From Pseudomonadota bacterium (lineage in GTDB: Bacteria; Pseudomonadota; Alphaproteobacteria; Rhizobiales; Beijerinckiaceae), in contig JAFAEL010000077.1 in NCBI GenBank assembly GCA_023423995.1, positions 1-39,489 on the forward strand: a stretch of DNA of 39,489 nucleotides, given 5' to 3'. The notes beneath the pieces are model-generated. The model saw nothing but the letters and a program-made list of their open reading frames with translations. It searched no databases and was not told where the DNA came from. Shown here one piece after another: positions 24,942 through 33,447 of this stretch; position 1 is the stretch's first letter, and every line of letters starts with the position of its first letter. Both the position numbers and the translations under genes were made by a program.

Positions 24942-26615
24942 CTAGCGGCCTTGGATCGCTACGGACGCGTCACGCGTCACCGCCGCGTCATTCCGCGCGC
25001 TTAATCTAAACGCCCGGTAGTCGTCCGCCGCGATGGCGTCGCAGATGGCCCTGTATTTGTCGAGACCTGCCACATACGGCATGAATACCCGCGGCTTCCC
25101 GGGAATGTTGGCGCCGGTATACCAGGAATTGGCCCGTGGGTAGAGGGTGCTGTCGCCGACCTCGTTGACATGGGCCACCCAGCTATCTTCCGTCGCTGCA
25201 TCGGCTTCGATGCGCGTGATGCCGCGCTCGCGCAAGCGGGCGAGGCAATCCGCGATCCAGTCGATGTGCTGCTCGATCGACGCGATCATATTCGTTTTGA
25301 CCGACGGACTACCGGGCCCGGTGACGAGGAACATGTTCGGAAAACCGGAAACCGCCAAGCCGAGATAAGTCCGCGGTCCGTCTCGCCACTTCTCGGCCAA
25401 GTCGCCGCCGGTCGAGGTGGTGATCTTGATGTCGAGAAGCGCTCCCGTCATCGCGTCGAAGCCGGTTGCGAAAACGATGTCGTCGAGTTCGTATTCCCTG
25501 GCGCTCGTGCGCAGGCCGCTCTGCGTGATCTCGATGATCGGAGCCGATTTCACGTCGACCAGTGTCACGTTCTCCCGGTTGAAGGTCTCGTAATACCCGG
25601 TGTCGAGGCAGAGCCGCTTGGTCCCGATCGGATGGTCGTCAGGGCATAGGAGTTCGGCTGTTTTCGGATCGCGTACGATCGAGCGGATTTTTCGACGGAC
25701 GAACTCGGATGCCGTCTCGTTGGCCTCCTCCGAGGTCAGGAGGTCTGTGTAGGCGTAGAGGAAGCTGATATTGCCGCCCGTCCCCCACTTCTGCTCGTAG
25801 CGCGCCGCCCGCGCGTGTTCCTCGTCCTCCAGCGCCTTCTTCGCTGGCGGGGGATGCCCCGCGATGCCGAAGGGCGTGCGCCGGGCCTCGGCCCGACGAT
25901 CCGCATAGGCGCCCTTATGCGCGGCGGACACCTCTGGGGTCAGCGGCCGGTTGACGGCCGGAACGCTGAAATTCGCCGTGCGCTGAAAAACGGTCAGATG
26001 GAAAGCCTGCTCGGCGATGATCGGGATCATCTGGATACCCGATGAACCCGTTCCGATCACGCCCACGCGGCGGCCCGTGAAATCGACGCCCTCGTGCGGC
26101 CAGAGGGCGCTGTGGAACCAGCGCCCCCCGAAGCTCTCGAGCCCCTGGAAGTCGGGCACGCGCGGCAGGGAGAGATTGCCGGTCGCCATGATGCAAAAGG
26201 GGGCCTTGTACCGGTCGCCGCGGGAGGTCTCGACCGTCCATAGCGCCTCGTCCTCCTCGAACCGGGCGGCCGTCACGCGCGTGGAGAACTGGATGCTGCG
26301 GCGAAGGTCGAACCGGTCAGCGACGTGATTGGCGTAGCGAAGAATATCCGGCTGAGCCGAGAACCGCTCCGGCCATTCCCATTCCTGCTGCAGGTCCTCG
26401 GAGAACGAGTAGGAATATTCCAGGCTTTCCACGTCGCAGCGCGCGCCGGGATAGCGGTTCCAGTACCAGGTGCCGCCGACCCCATCCCCGGCTTCGATGG
26501 CTTGGACGGTCATCCCGGCGTTCCGGAGGCGGTGGATCGCGTACAACCCCGCGAAGCCGGCCCCAACGACAATGACGTCGAACCGCTGCCCGGAGCCTTG
26601 ATTCTGGCCCGACAT
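24942..26615 (-). CDS. Baeyer-Villiger monooxygenase (cyclohexanone monooxygenase-like)
   Basis: A 557-residue flavoprotein monooxygenase. The FAD-binding motif is G18-A-G20-F-A-G23. The Baeyer-Villiger fingerprint FxGxxxHxxxWP is complete at residues 162-173 (F162, G163, H168, W172, P173). The NADPH motif is G188-T-G190-SS-G193. 'GVGGTWYWNRYPGARCDVES' and GPGSPSVKTN are also typical of cyclohexanone or phenylacetone monooxygenase relatives. It would convert a ketone to an ester or lactone using O2 and NADPH. The frame is open to 26822, but ATG 26615 has a GGGAGGCGAG ribosome site and begins the family N-terminus. The substrate is unknown. Confidence 0.93.
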   Translation of the reverse strand: MSGQNQGSGQRFDVIVVGAGFAGLYAIHRLRNAGMTVQAIEAGDGVGGTWYWNRYPGARCDVESLEYSYSFSEDLQQEWEWPERFSAQPDILRYANHVADRFDLRRSIQFSTRVTAARFEEDEALWTVETSRGDRYKAPFCIMATGNLSLPRVPDFQGLESFGGRWFHSALWPHEGVDFTGRRVGVIGTGSSGIQMIPIIAEQAFHLTVFQRTANFSVPAVNRPLTPEVSAAHKGAYADRRAEARRTPFGIAGHPPPAKKALEDEEHARAARYEQKWGTGGNISFLYAYTDLLTSEEANETASEFVRRKIRSIVRDPKTAELLCPDDHPIGTKRLCLDTGYYETFNRENVTLVDVKSAPIIEITQSGLRTSAREYELDDIVFATGFDAMTGALLDIKITTSTGGDLAEKWRDGPRTYLGLAVSGFPNMFLVTGPGSPSVKTNMIASIEQHIDWIADCLARLRERGITRIEADAATEDSWVAHVNEVGDSTLYPRANSWYTGANIPGKPRVFMPYVAGLDKYRAICDAIAADDYRAFRLSARNDAAVTRDASVAIQGR

Positions 26616-26913
26616 CTCGCCTCCCGATCGATTGCAAAAAGTGTGTTGTATATTGATACGCCGCTTCCGAATATTTCTCTCCCCCAGACGACTGTCAAGC
26701 CGGACTCGCGGAGCGTGTTCGTTAACGGTCTCCGCGGCCCGTCGGGGCCCCGCTGCAGGCCCGTCGGGGAACGGCAATCCCGTATACCAAGCGACTCGTT
26801 GTGTACATTTAATGTCTTGCAATCGCCACTAGGCTCTGGTCATCTCTGCGCATGAGCCGGGGGCCGCAGCGCGGAACAGCCGGGCCGAAAACCTATCAGG
26901 GAGGAACGGGTAG
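26616..26913. promoter_or_regulatory. Divergent control region between the monooxygenase and the LivK-like gene
   Basis: About 300 bases, AT-rich near both starts. It contains GTAT-ATTG-ATAC (26648-26659), a small inverted repeat 32 bases before the monooxygenase start. CGTATACCAA (26781-26790) matches nine of ten positions of a TNGTATACNA-type FCD-GntR site on the minus strand, and GTGTACATTT lies at 26801-26810. GGCCCGTCGGGG occurs twice in the middle (about 26736 and 26758). Which element acts as operator is inference. Confidence 0.4.
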
Positions 26914-28146
26914 ATGAGGTTGTCGAGGGTACTGGCGTGCGCCGCTGTCTTGTCCCTCGCCCTCGGGGCCGCGCCATCGGCGGTGAAGGCACAAGGCAAG
27001 GGTTTCTCGGGGAACGCCGTCAAGATCGGCGTTCTGACCGACATGTCGAGCATCAACGCCCATATGGGTGGCCCAGGCGCGGTCACGGCGGTCCGGCTCG
27101 CGATCGAGGACGCTGGCCCGATCGGCGTCCCGGTGGAGCTGGTCTTTGCCGACCACCAGGCGAAGCCCGACGTCGGCGCGAGCATCGCCCGTAAGTGGTA
27201 TGAGAACGACGGGGTCGACATGATCACCGAGCTTACGAACTCGGCGGTCGCGATTGCCGTCCAAAATCTCGCACGGTCTCTCCAGAAGGTCGATCTCGTC
27301 ACGGGAGGCGTCGCGGACGATCTCGTCGGCAAGAGCTGCTCGCCCTGGGGCATCCACTGGACGTACGACACCTACAGTCTCGCGAATGGCACCACTCGCA
27401 CAGTGGTGCAGCAGGGCGGCAAGAAGTGGTTCTTCATCACCGCCGACTACGCCTTCGGGCACGCCATGGAGGCCCGCGCGACGGCCGTCATCAAGTCCAT
27501 GGGCGGAACCGTCGTAGGCGGCGCCCGCGTGCCCCAGGGCACGGCAGATCTCTCGTCCTACCTCCTCCAGGCGCAGGCGTCCGGCGCGGACGTCATTGCC
27601 CTAGCCAATGCAGGGACAGACTTCGCGACCGCGGTGAAGCAGGCCAGCGAGTTCGGCGTCACACAGAGCGGGAAGCGACTGGTGGCGACAATCATCTTCA
27701 TCCCCGAGATCGACGCGCTCGGGCTTGAGGCCGCGCAGGGCCTCGCGCTGACAACCAACTTCTACTGGGATCGTGACGAGCCGAGCCGGGCCTTCGCGCA
27801 GCGCTTCATCGCCCGCTCCGGAAAGGAAGCTGTCCCGACGGAGCCCCAGGCGGCAGTCTATTCGGCGACGCTGCACTACCTCAAGGCGGTCAAGGCGGCG
27901 GGGACGGACGACGCGACGGCCGTCATCGCGAAGATGAAGGAGATCCCGATTGAGGACTTCTTTGCCCGCAACGCCTCGATCCGAGATGACGGGGTCCTTG
28001 TCCACGATCTCCTCCTCGCGCAGGTGAAGACCCCGGCCGAATCCAAGAGCCGCTGGGACTACTACAAGGTCCTCTCCACCATCTCCGGCAAGGACGCCTT
28101 CCTGCCGCTTTCCGAAAGCACCTGCCCGCACCTCAAAAAGGGCTGA
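26914..28146 (+). CDS. Branched-chain amino acid-type ABC transporter substrate-binding protein (LivK-like)
   Basis: A 410-residue periplasmic binding protein (Peripla_BP_6). A Sec signal peptide (MRLSRVLACAAVLSLALG, cleavage near VKA|QG) precedes KIGVLTDMSSINAHMGGPGAVTAVRLAIED, the classic first lobe, then ADHQAKPDVGASIARKWYENDGVDMI and the second lobe with 'WFFITADYAFGHAMEARA'. The ribosome site is AGGGAGGA. It heads an operon with livH and livM. The family binds branched amino acids, but this subgroup more often takes organic acids or aromatics. It is clearly paralogous to the protein encoded at 33448, sharing ADHQ-x-KPD, ITADYAFG/IAADYAFG and a PLSESTCP end. Confidence 0.92.
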   Translation: MRLSRVLACAAVLSLALGAAPSAVKAQGKGFSGNAVKIGVLTDMSSINAHMGGPGAVTAVRLAIEDAGPIGVPVELVFADHQAKPDVGASIARKWYENDGVDMITELTNSAVAIAVQNLARSLQKVDLVTGGVADDLVGKSCSPWGIHWTYDTYSLANGTTRTVVQQGGKKWFFITADYAFGHAMEARATAVIKSMGGTVVGGARVPQGTADLSSYLLQAQASGADVIALANAGTDFATAVKQASEFGVTQSGKRLVATIIFIPEIDALGLEAAQGLALTTNFYWDRDEPSRAFAQRFIARSGKEAVPTEPQAAVYSATLHYLKAVKAAGTDDATAVIAKMKEIPIEDFFARNASIRDDGVLVHDLLLAQVKTPAESKSRWDYYKVLSTISGKDAFLPLSESTCPHLKKG

Positions 28147-28177
28147 GCGTCCGGCGGACTGACCGAGACTTAGCACG

Positions 28178-29050
28178 ATGGCATTCTCTCTGGCCGCCTT
28201 CTGGGGGCAACTCGTCCTGGGGCTGGTCAACGGAGCGTTCTATTCGCTGCTGAGCCTCGGCCTCGCGCTGATCTTCGGAATGATGGGCGTGATCAACTTC
28301 GCCCATGGCGCGTTGTACATGTGCGGCGCGTTCTCCGCCTGGATGCTGCTGAACTATCTCGGCATCGGCTATTGGGGCGCTCTCGTGCTCGTGCCGATCC
28401 TGCTCTTCGCGCTTGGCGTCGGGATCGAGTCGACGCTCCTGCGCCCGCTCTACCGGATAGACCCGGTCTATGGCCTGCTCCTCACCGTCGGGCTCGTCCT
28501 TGTCATCGAATCCGTCTTCCGCCTCGCCTACGGCATCTCCGGGCGCCCCTATCCGATCCCGTCCTCGCTGCGTGGCGCGGTCAATCTGGGCTTCATGTAC
28601 TTGCCGCTCTACCGGCTCTGGGTGATCAGCCTGTCGCTCGCGACATGTATCGGCATCATTGTCCTCGTCGAATACACGAAGTTCGGCTCCTACCTGCGTG
28701 CTACCATGGAGAACCCGACGCTGCTCGGCAGCTTCGGGCTCGACGTCGCGCGGATTCGCAGCGCCACCTTCGGGCTTGGCGTTGCGCTTGCCGGCTTCGC
28801 GGGCGCGATGGCCGCGCCCATGCTCCAGGTCAGCCCGCTCATGGGTGCGCACCTAATCATCGTGGCCTTCGCCATCGTGGTGATCGGCGGGATCGGATCG
28901 ATCAAGGGCACGGTCGTGACAGGCATGTCGATCGGCGTGATCGAGGGTCTGTGCAAGACGGTCTACTCGCCCGCGGCAGGTATCGTCGTCTTTGTCGTGA
29001 TGGCTGTTGTGCTGCTGCTCCGCCCGAGCGGCCTGTTCGGGCGGGTCTGA
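28178..29050 (+). CDS. Branched-chain amino acid-type ABC permease (LivH-like)
   Basis: A 290-residue inner-membrane permease. LVNGAFYSLLSLGLALIFGMMGVINFAHGALYM is the LivH opening. There are about eight membrane segments, and the ABC-coupling segment precedes 'LGSFGLDVARIRSATFGLGVALAGFAGAMAAP'. The end is VLLLRPSGLFGRV. It starts 31 bases after the binding protein and its TGA overlaps the livM ATG (TGATG), so the proteins should be made in fixed ratio. Confidence 0.93.
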   Translation: MAFSLAAFWGQLVLGLVNGAFYSLLSLGLALIFGMMGVINFAHGALYMCGAFSAWMLLNYLGIGYWGALVLVPILLFALGVGIESTLLRPLYRIDPVYGLLLTVGLVLVIESVFRLAYGISGRPYPIPSSLRGAVNLGFMYLPLYRLWVISLSLATCIGIIVLVEYTKFGSYLRATMENPTLLGSFGLDVARIRSATFGLGVALAGFAGAMAAPMLQVSPLMGAHLIIVAFAIVVIGGIGSIKGTVVTGMSIGVIEGLCKTVYSPAAGIVVFVVMAVVLLLRPSGLFGRV

Positions 29051-29997
29051 TGAGCGAACAGACTTCTCGCGCCGTTGCGGTCGGCCTCGTCTCTCTGGCG
29101 ATGATCGCCGCGCCGGCCTTCGTCTATCCTGTCTTCGTCATGAACGCGCTCGTCATGGCACTCCTGGCCTCGTCGTTCAATCTCATGTTCGGCTATACTG
29201 GCCTCCTCTCCTTCGGCCATGCCGCCTTCTACGGGATCGGCAGCTATGGGGCGGCGGTGCTCCTGAAGGAGGCGGGCTGGCCGATGCCGCTCGCGGTCAT
29301 GGGCGCGGTCATCGCGAGCATGGTCGCCGGCTTCGTCATCGGCAGCCTGGCGGTCCGGCGTCGTGGCATCTACTTCGCGATGATCACGCTGGCGCTGGCC
29401 GAAATTGTTCATTTCGGGATCGTCCAATGGCCTGCGGCGGGCGGCGAGAATGGGCTCCAGGACGTGCCGCGCGGCTCGCTTTTTGGGCTCGATCTCGCCC
29501 GCTCGTCGACGCTGTACTACGTCGTTCTCGCCATCGTAGCGGCAGCGCTCTTCTTGACCTATCGGATCATCCACTCGCCGTTCGGCCGCGTCCTGCACGC
29601 GATCCGCGACAATGAGCCCCGAGCCGTGTCACTGGGCTATTCCGTGGACCGCTACCTCCTCCTCGCTATGATCCTGTCCGCAGGGCTCGCGGGCCTTGCA
29701 GGAAGCATCAAGACGCTGATCTTCCAGTTTGCGACCCTCAACGACGTCCACTGGGGCACGTCCGGTCTCGCCGTCCTCGCATGCCTTATCGGAGGGACGG
29801 GCACGTTCTGGGGGCCGATCATCGGCGGCGTGGTTCTGTCGCTTCTCTACAGCCTGCTGGCAGAGTCCGGCGAGTGGGTGTCCCTGATCCTGGGCCTGAT
29901 CTTCATCCTCTGCGTTCACCTGTTCCGGGACGGGATCATGGGGCGGGCGCGGGTCCTGACTGAGAGACTCAAGGCCGCAGCCGCCATGCGTGCCTGA
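29050..29997 (+). CDS. Branched-chain amino acid-type ABC permease (LivM-like)
   Basis: A 315-residue permease partner of LivH. Signatures are 'LASSFNLMFGYTGLLSFGHAAFYGIGSYGAAVLL', 'RRRGIYFAMITLALAEIVHF', and the coupling segment SPFGRVLHAIRDNEPRAVSLGY followed by 'AGLAGLAGSIKTLIF'. The start is ATG 29050, overlapping the livH stop. No LivG or LivF ATP-binding subunit follows. The next gene converges from the other strand, so the transporter must borrow ATPases encoded elsewhere or be incomplete. Confidence 0.93.
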   Translation: MSEQTSRAVAVGLVSLAMIAAPAFVYPVFVMNALVMALLASSFNLMFGYTGLLSFGHAAFYGIGSYGAAVLLKEAGWPMPLAVMGAVIASMVAGFVIGSLAVRRRGIYFAMITLALAEIVHFGIVQWPAAGGENGLQDVPRGSLFGLDLARSSTLYYVVLAIVAAALFLTYRIIHSPFGRVLHAIRDNEPRAVSLGYSVDRYLLLAMILSAGLAGLAGSIKTLIFQFATLNDVHWGTSGLAVLACLIGGTGTFWGPIIGGVVLSLLYSLLAESGEWVSLILGLIFILCVHLFRDGIMGRARVLTERLKAAAAMRA

Positions 29998-30011
29998 GAG
30001 GTGGCGCGGCT

Positions 30012-30053
30012 CGGGCGACGGGAAACGATCGTGAGATTCGATCGGCGCCGCCC
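30012..30053. terminator. Possible bidirectional hairpin between livM and the convergent dehydrogenase gene
   Basis: GGGCG (from 30013) pairs with CGCCC near 30049-30053. Inside it CGATCG (30026-30031) and CGATCG (30039-30044) flank a seven-base loop. There is no T-tract, so this could be a transcript-end hairpin for both directions but is not a canonical intrinsic terminator. Confidence 0.3.
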
Positions 30054-30086
30054 TGCTAGAGCTTCACGCAGGTCAGGGTGTACCAA

Positions 30087-30986
30087 TCAGCCCGGTGCGG
30101 CGCCGAGGTCAGCGTTCGCCAGGAACTCGATGATGCCGGAGAAGTCGCGGTCAGCGGGCACGCGGTCCGCAAAGAGGCCATAGAGTTGGGCGGCGTGCGC
30201 GCCGAGCGGCGTTGCCGCCCCGGTGGCCTGCGCCGCCTGCTGCGCGAGGCGAAGGTCCTTCAGCATGAGGGCCGCCGCGAAGCCGGCCTTGTAGCCCTTG
30301 CTGGAGGGCACGTCCGGCAGGATGCCGGGTGAGGGGCAATAGCTCGTAAGCGCCCAGCTTTGGCCGGAGGATGTCGAGGCGACGTCGAACAAGGCGCGGG
30401 CGGAAAGGCCGAGTTTCTCGGCCAGGACGAAGGCCTCACTCACGGCGATCATCATGATGCCGGCGATCATGTTGTTGCAAATCTTGGCGCTCTGACCGGC
30501 GCCGGCGCCACCGCAATGAACGATGCGGCGGCCCATCGCTTCGAGGATGGGCTTGCCGCTTGCGACAGCTGTCTCCTCCCCGCCGACCATGAACGTCAAC
30601 GTCGCCGCCTCGGCGCCCGTCATGCCGCCCGAGACCGGAGCGTCAAGGCTCGGCGATCCCGCTTCGGCAGCCAGGCGATGCACCTGACGTGCGCTCTCGG
30701 GATCGATCGTGGAGCAATCCACGATCAGCGCGCCCTTCGGGATCGCGGGCAGGCATGCACGGACGACCTCGACCACATGCTTGCCGGCCGGCAGCATCGT
30801 GATGACGATCTCCGCCTTCCGGACACAATCGTCGGCCGATTGCGCTGGCGCGACTCCGGTCTCGGCTGCACGAGCCACGTTCGCTGCGACGATGTCGTAG
30901 CCCTTCACGGCGTGCCCGGCTTTCACGAGATTGGCCGCCATCGGCACGCCCATGTTGCCAAGTCCGATGAATGCAATTCTGGTCAT
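30087..30986 (-). CDS. 3-hydroxyisobutyrate dehydrogenase-like beta-hydroxyacid dehydrogenase
   Basis: A 299-residue NAD(P)-dependent beta-hydroxyacid dehydrogenase. The dinucleotide motif is FIGLGNMGVPMA (G8, G10, G13), the substrate loop is 'DAPVSGGMTGAEAATLTFMVGG' at about 115-136, and the catalytic lysine is Lys168 in GAGQSAKICNNMI. 'DCSTIDPESAR' supports the 3-hydroxyisobutyrate or tartronate semialdehyde reductase group. The frame is open to 31100, but ATG 30986 has GGGAGGGG upstream. It would oxidise a 3-hydroxyacid to the semialdehyde. It is the last gene of the CoA-transferase, hydratase-like, dehydrogenase set on the minus strand. Confidence 0.92.
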   Translation of the reverse strand: MTRIAFIGLGNMGVPMAANLVKAGHAVKGYDIVAANVARAAETGVAPAQSADDCVRKAEIVITMLPAGKHVVEVVRACLPAIPKGALIVDCSTIDPESARQVHRLAAEAGSPSLDAPVSGGMTGAEAATLTFMVGGEETAVASGKPILEAMGRRIVHCGGAGAGQSAKICNNMIAGIMMIAVSEAFVLAEKLGLSARALFDVASTSSGQSWALTSYCPSPGILPDVPSSKGYKAGFAAALMLKDLRLAQQAAQATGAATPLGAHAAQLYGLFADRVPADRDFSGIIEFLANADLGAAPG

Positions 30987-31103
30987 AGCACCCCTCCCTG
31001 ATTGTTGTCGTGGCATCCGTCGAGCCAAAGACAGCTCACATGGCATCCGGTGCAAGCGGCCTCCGCCGGTGTTGGCGGGCCGTTCCGGCCGACCGTCCAC
31101 TCC

Positions 31104-31883
31104 CTAGGCGCCGGCCGCCTCCTTGCGGCTGAGGAAGCGACGGATCCCATCGCGGTACTCGTTGGTTTCGGCGAAGCCGTACACCTCCATGCGATCGGCT
31201 ACGGAGACGGGTGAGGGATCTCGCATCAGTCGCCGAAGCTGGCGCTTGTGGGAGCGGGCCGCCCAGCGACCGCTCCTGCAGACGTTCGCGACCGCCTTCT
31301 CGACCTCGATGCCGAGCATGTCGGACGGCGCCAGCCGCGTGACGAGCCGGCGGGCCAGCGCCTCCCGCGCCGTGAAGACGCGGCCTTCGATCAGGAGCTC
31401 CGCCGCAACCGAGGGTCCGACTAGGTTGTAGAGCGCCTGCGTCTCGGCGAAGGCCAGCGGGAACCCGAGCCTGCCGACTGGCGCGCCGAAGCGGGCCGTC
31501 TCATCCGCAAGACGCATGTCGCAGGCCGAGGCGATCTCCAGGCCGCCGCCCATGCAGGCGCCGCGGATCTCGGCCACGATCGGCACCGGACATTCCAGCA
31601 GCGCCGCAAGGCAGGCGCCCACGCCCTCTTCGTGAAAACGTACGACCTGGTCGCGCGTGCTCCGCATTTCGGCGAACTCCGAAATGTCCGCCCCGGCCGA
31701 GAAGGCCCGGTTCCCGGAGCCGCTGATGCGAATGCAGCGCAAGGTGGGGCTGGCTGAGAGCCGCTCGATCTCTTCGCGCAGTTGCACCCACATCGCGAAG
31801 TTCAGCGCATTCAGCTTCGCCTCGTTGCAGATCGTGACAAGGGCGACGTCGTCCTGTTCGTCGATCGCGATCGAGGCAGCCAT
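31104..31883 (-). CDS. Enoyl-CoA hydratase/isomerase-family protein
   Basis: A 259-residue crotonase-fold protein. The oxyanion-hole segments are RAFSAGADISEF (residues 59-70) and GACMGGGLEIASACDMRLA (108-126). Glu116 corresponds to the first catalytic Glu of rat enoyl-CoA hydratase (E144). The second (E164, in FGQPE) is not present: the segment here is RFGAPVGRLGF. It may therefore be an isomerase, a hydrolase or another crotonase reaction rather than a classical hydratase. The frame is open upstream, but ATG 31883 starts the fold. It lies 14 bases after the CoA-transferase stop, so the genes are co-transcribed. Confidence 0.88.
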   Translation of the reverse strand: MAASIAIDEQDDVALVTICNEAKLNALNFAMWVQLREEIERLSASPTLRCIRISGSGNRAFSAGADISEFAEMRSTRDQVVRFHEEGVGACLAALLECPVPIVAEIRGACMGGGLEIASACDMRLADETARFGAPVGRLGFPLAFAETQALYNLVGPSVAAELLIEGRVFTAREALARRLVTRLAPSDMLGIEVEKAVANVCRSGRWAARSHKRQLRRLMRDPSPVSVADRMEVYGFAETNEYRDGIRRFLSRKEAAGA

Positions 31884-31897
31884 CGTCGCGGGCCCTC

Positions 31898-33139
31898 TCA
31901 CGCCGCAGATACCGTTGTGTCCGGCACACCAGATGCACTCGCCACGATCCCGGCACGCTGCAACCCGGCGATCTCGTGGGCCGACAGCCCGAACTGCTCG
32001 AGGATGTCCTCGGTATTCCCGCCCGCCAGCGGAGGAGAGTGACGGATCCAGTCGCCCTTCGCTCCCTCGATCTGAATCGGATTCGACAACTGCTTGAGGT
32101 CCCCCAGGGTGGGATGCGAGCAGGTCTCGATCAGCCCCAGATGAAGCACCTGCTGGTCCTCGAGAGCATCCGCGATGGAGTTGATCGGGCCGGCGGGTAT
32201 CTGAGCCTTCAGGAAGAGTTCGGTCCACACCGCGCGCGTCTCGCGGGCGAGTTCACCCTCGATGATGACCCGCAATTCCTCGCGCCACGCCATACGAGCC
32301 GCATTGTCCCCGAAGCGAGGGTCGTCCCGCAGGTCGGGCCGGCCGATGATATCGCAGAGCTTCAGCCACATGCTCTGCGTCGCGGCGCCGATGTTCATGT
32401 CGCCGTCCGACGCTCGGAAAACTCCGTATGGAGCGATGACGGGGTGAACGTTGCCGGTCGGCTGGGCGACTTCGCCGAGCGACAGGTAGCGCTGGCCCTG
32501 CACGCTGAGCAGAGCGACCAGGCTCGCGAGCAGCGATGTCTCGACGCTCTGCCCCTTGCCGTCTCGCTGGCGGCAGATCCAGGCGTTGAGAACCCCTATC
32601 GCCAGCCACATGCCGGCGGTCAGGTCGCCAATGGCGACGCCGACGCGGGTCGGGCCGGTCTCGGCTGTCCCGGTTACGCTCATGAAGCCCGAGTGACCCT
32701 GGGCGATCTGGTCGAAGCCGGCGCGCTCGCTGAGCGGTCCGCTGGAGCCGTAGCCGCTGATGCTGGCGACGATCAACTCTGGCTTGAGGGCGCGCAGTTC
32801 CGTGGGGTCGAGGCCCATCGCCGCCATGGTGCCCGGCTTGAAGTTCTCGACGACGACGTCGCTCGCTAGCGCCATGCGACGGAGCAGTGCAAGCCCCTCG
32901 GCGCTGCGGAAGTTGATGAGGATGCTGCGCTTGTTGCGATTGCCGGAGAGATAGTAGGCGCTCTCCTCTCGGTCGAACGGCCCCCAGGTCCGGATCATAT
33001 CCCCGCCCGGCAGCGGCTCGACCTTGATCACGTCCGCTCCCAGGTCGCCGAGAATCTGGCTGCAGAACGGACCGGACAAGGCGCGGCTCAGATCGAGCAC
33101 ACGCATGCCGGTCAAAGACAAGTCGGTCGGCTTCGGCAT
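31898..33139 (-). CDS. CaiB/BaiF class III CoA-transferase
   Basis: A 413-residue family III CoA-transferase, which moves CoA between organic acids. The N-terminal blocks are MRVLDLSRALSGPFCSQIL, GADVIKVEPLPGGDMIR and NRNKRSILINF. 'FDQIAQGHSGFMSVTG' follows, and the nucleophilic Asp172 lies in VGVAIGDLTAGMW. The C-terminal GAPYGVFRASDG-type block appears as APYGVFRASDGDMNIG. It probably activates the imported acid or the acid released after monooxygenation. The partner acids cannot be read from sequence. It is the first gene of the minus-strand operon, with a TTTAT/ATAAA inverted repeat about 70 bases upstream. Confidence 0.92.
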   Translation of the reverse strand: MPKPTDLSLTGMRVLDLSRALSGPFCSQILGDLGADVIKVEPLPGGDMIRTWGPFDREESAYYLSGNRNKRSILINFRSAEGLALLRRMALASDVVVENFKPGTMAAMGLDPTELRALKPELIVASISGYGSSGPLSERAGFDQIAQGHSGFMSVTGTAETGPTRVGVAIGDLTAGMWLAIGVLNAWICRQRDGKGQSVETSLLASLVALLSVQGQRYLSLGEVAQPTGNVHPVIAPYGVFRASDGDMNIGAATQSMWLKLCDIIGRPDLRDDPRFGDNAARMAWREELRVIIEGELARETRAVWTELFLKAQIPAGPINSIADALEDQQVLHLGLIETCSHPTLGDLKQLSNPIQIEGAKGDWIRHSPPLAGGNTEDILEQFGLSAHEIAGLQRAGIVASASGVPDTTVSAA

Positions 33140-33447
33140 CTCGCGGTCTTTGGGCTCCAGCGATCAGGGCAGCCGAGAGGGAATTCGGTCAGCGTCACGG
33201 CCCCACCTTTATATACATAAATCGATCATACGCATACGACGTGCGTTCACAAGGGCAGATCCGGGTCGAGCGTCATGGTTGGGCGCAGCGCGATCCGTCT
33301 ACTCCGCGAATAAAGCTCAAGGGATTTTGGCTTGTCTCAAGCGCTGCGAAGCAGATACCGTAGCGGCACCTGCATATCCAAAATCTCGACGACCGGCCCC
33401 TTACGGCCGCCTCAGTCGGGATAGCAGCCAGGGAGGGACAAACAACG
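33140..33447. promoter_or_regulatory. Divergent control region between the CoA-transferase and the second binding protein gene
   Basis: About 300 bases without a gene. The clearest element is TTTATATACATAAA (33208-33221), an inverted repeat with five-base arms in an AT-rich patch, 69 bases before the CoA-transferase start. ATCGATCATACG follows. Close to the plus-strand gene is the ribosome site AGGGAGGG. Nothing else is recognised. Confidence 0.4.
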
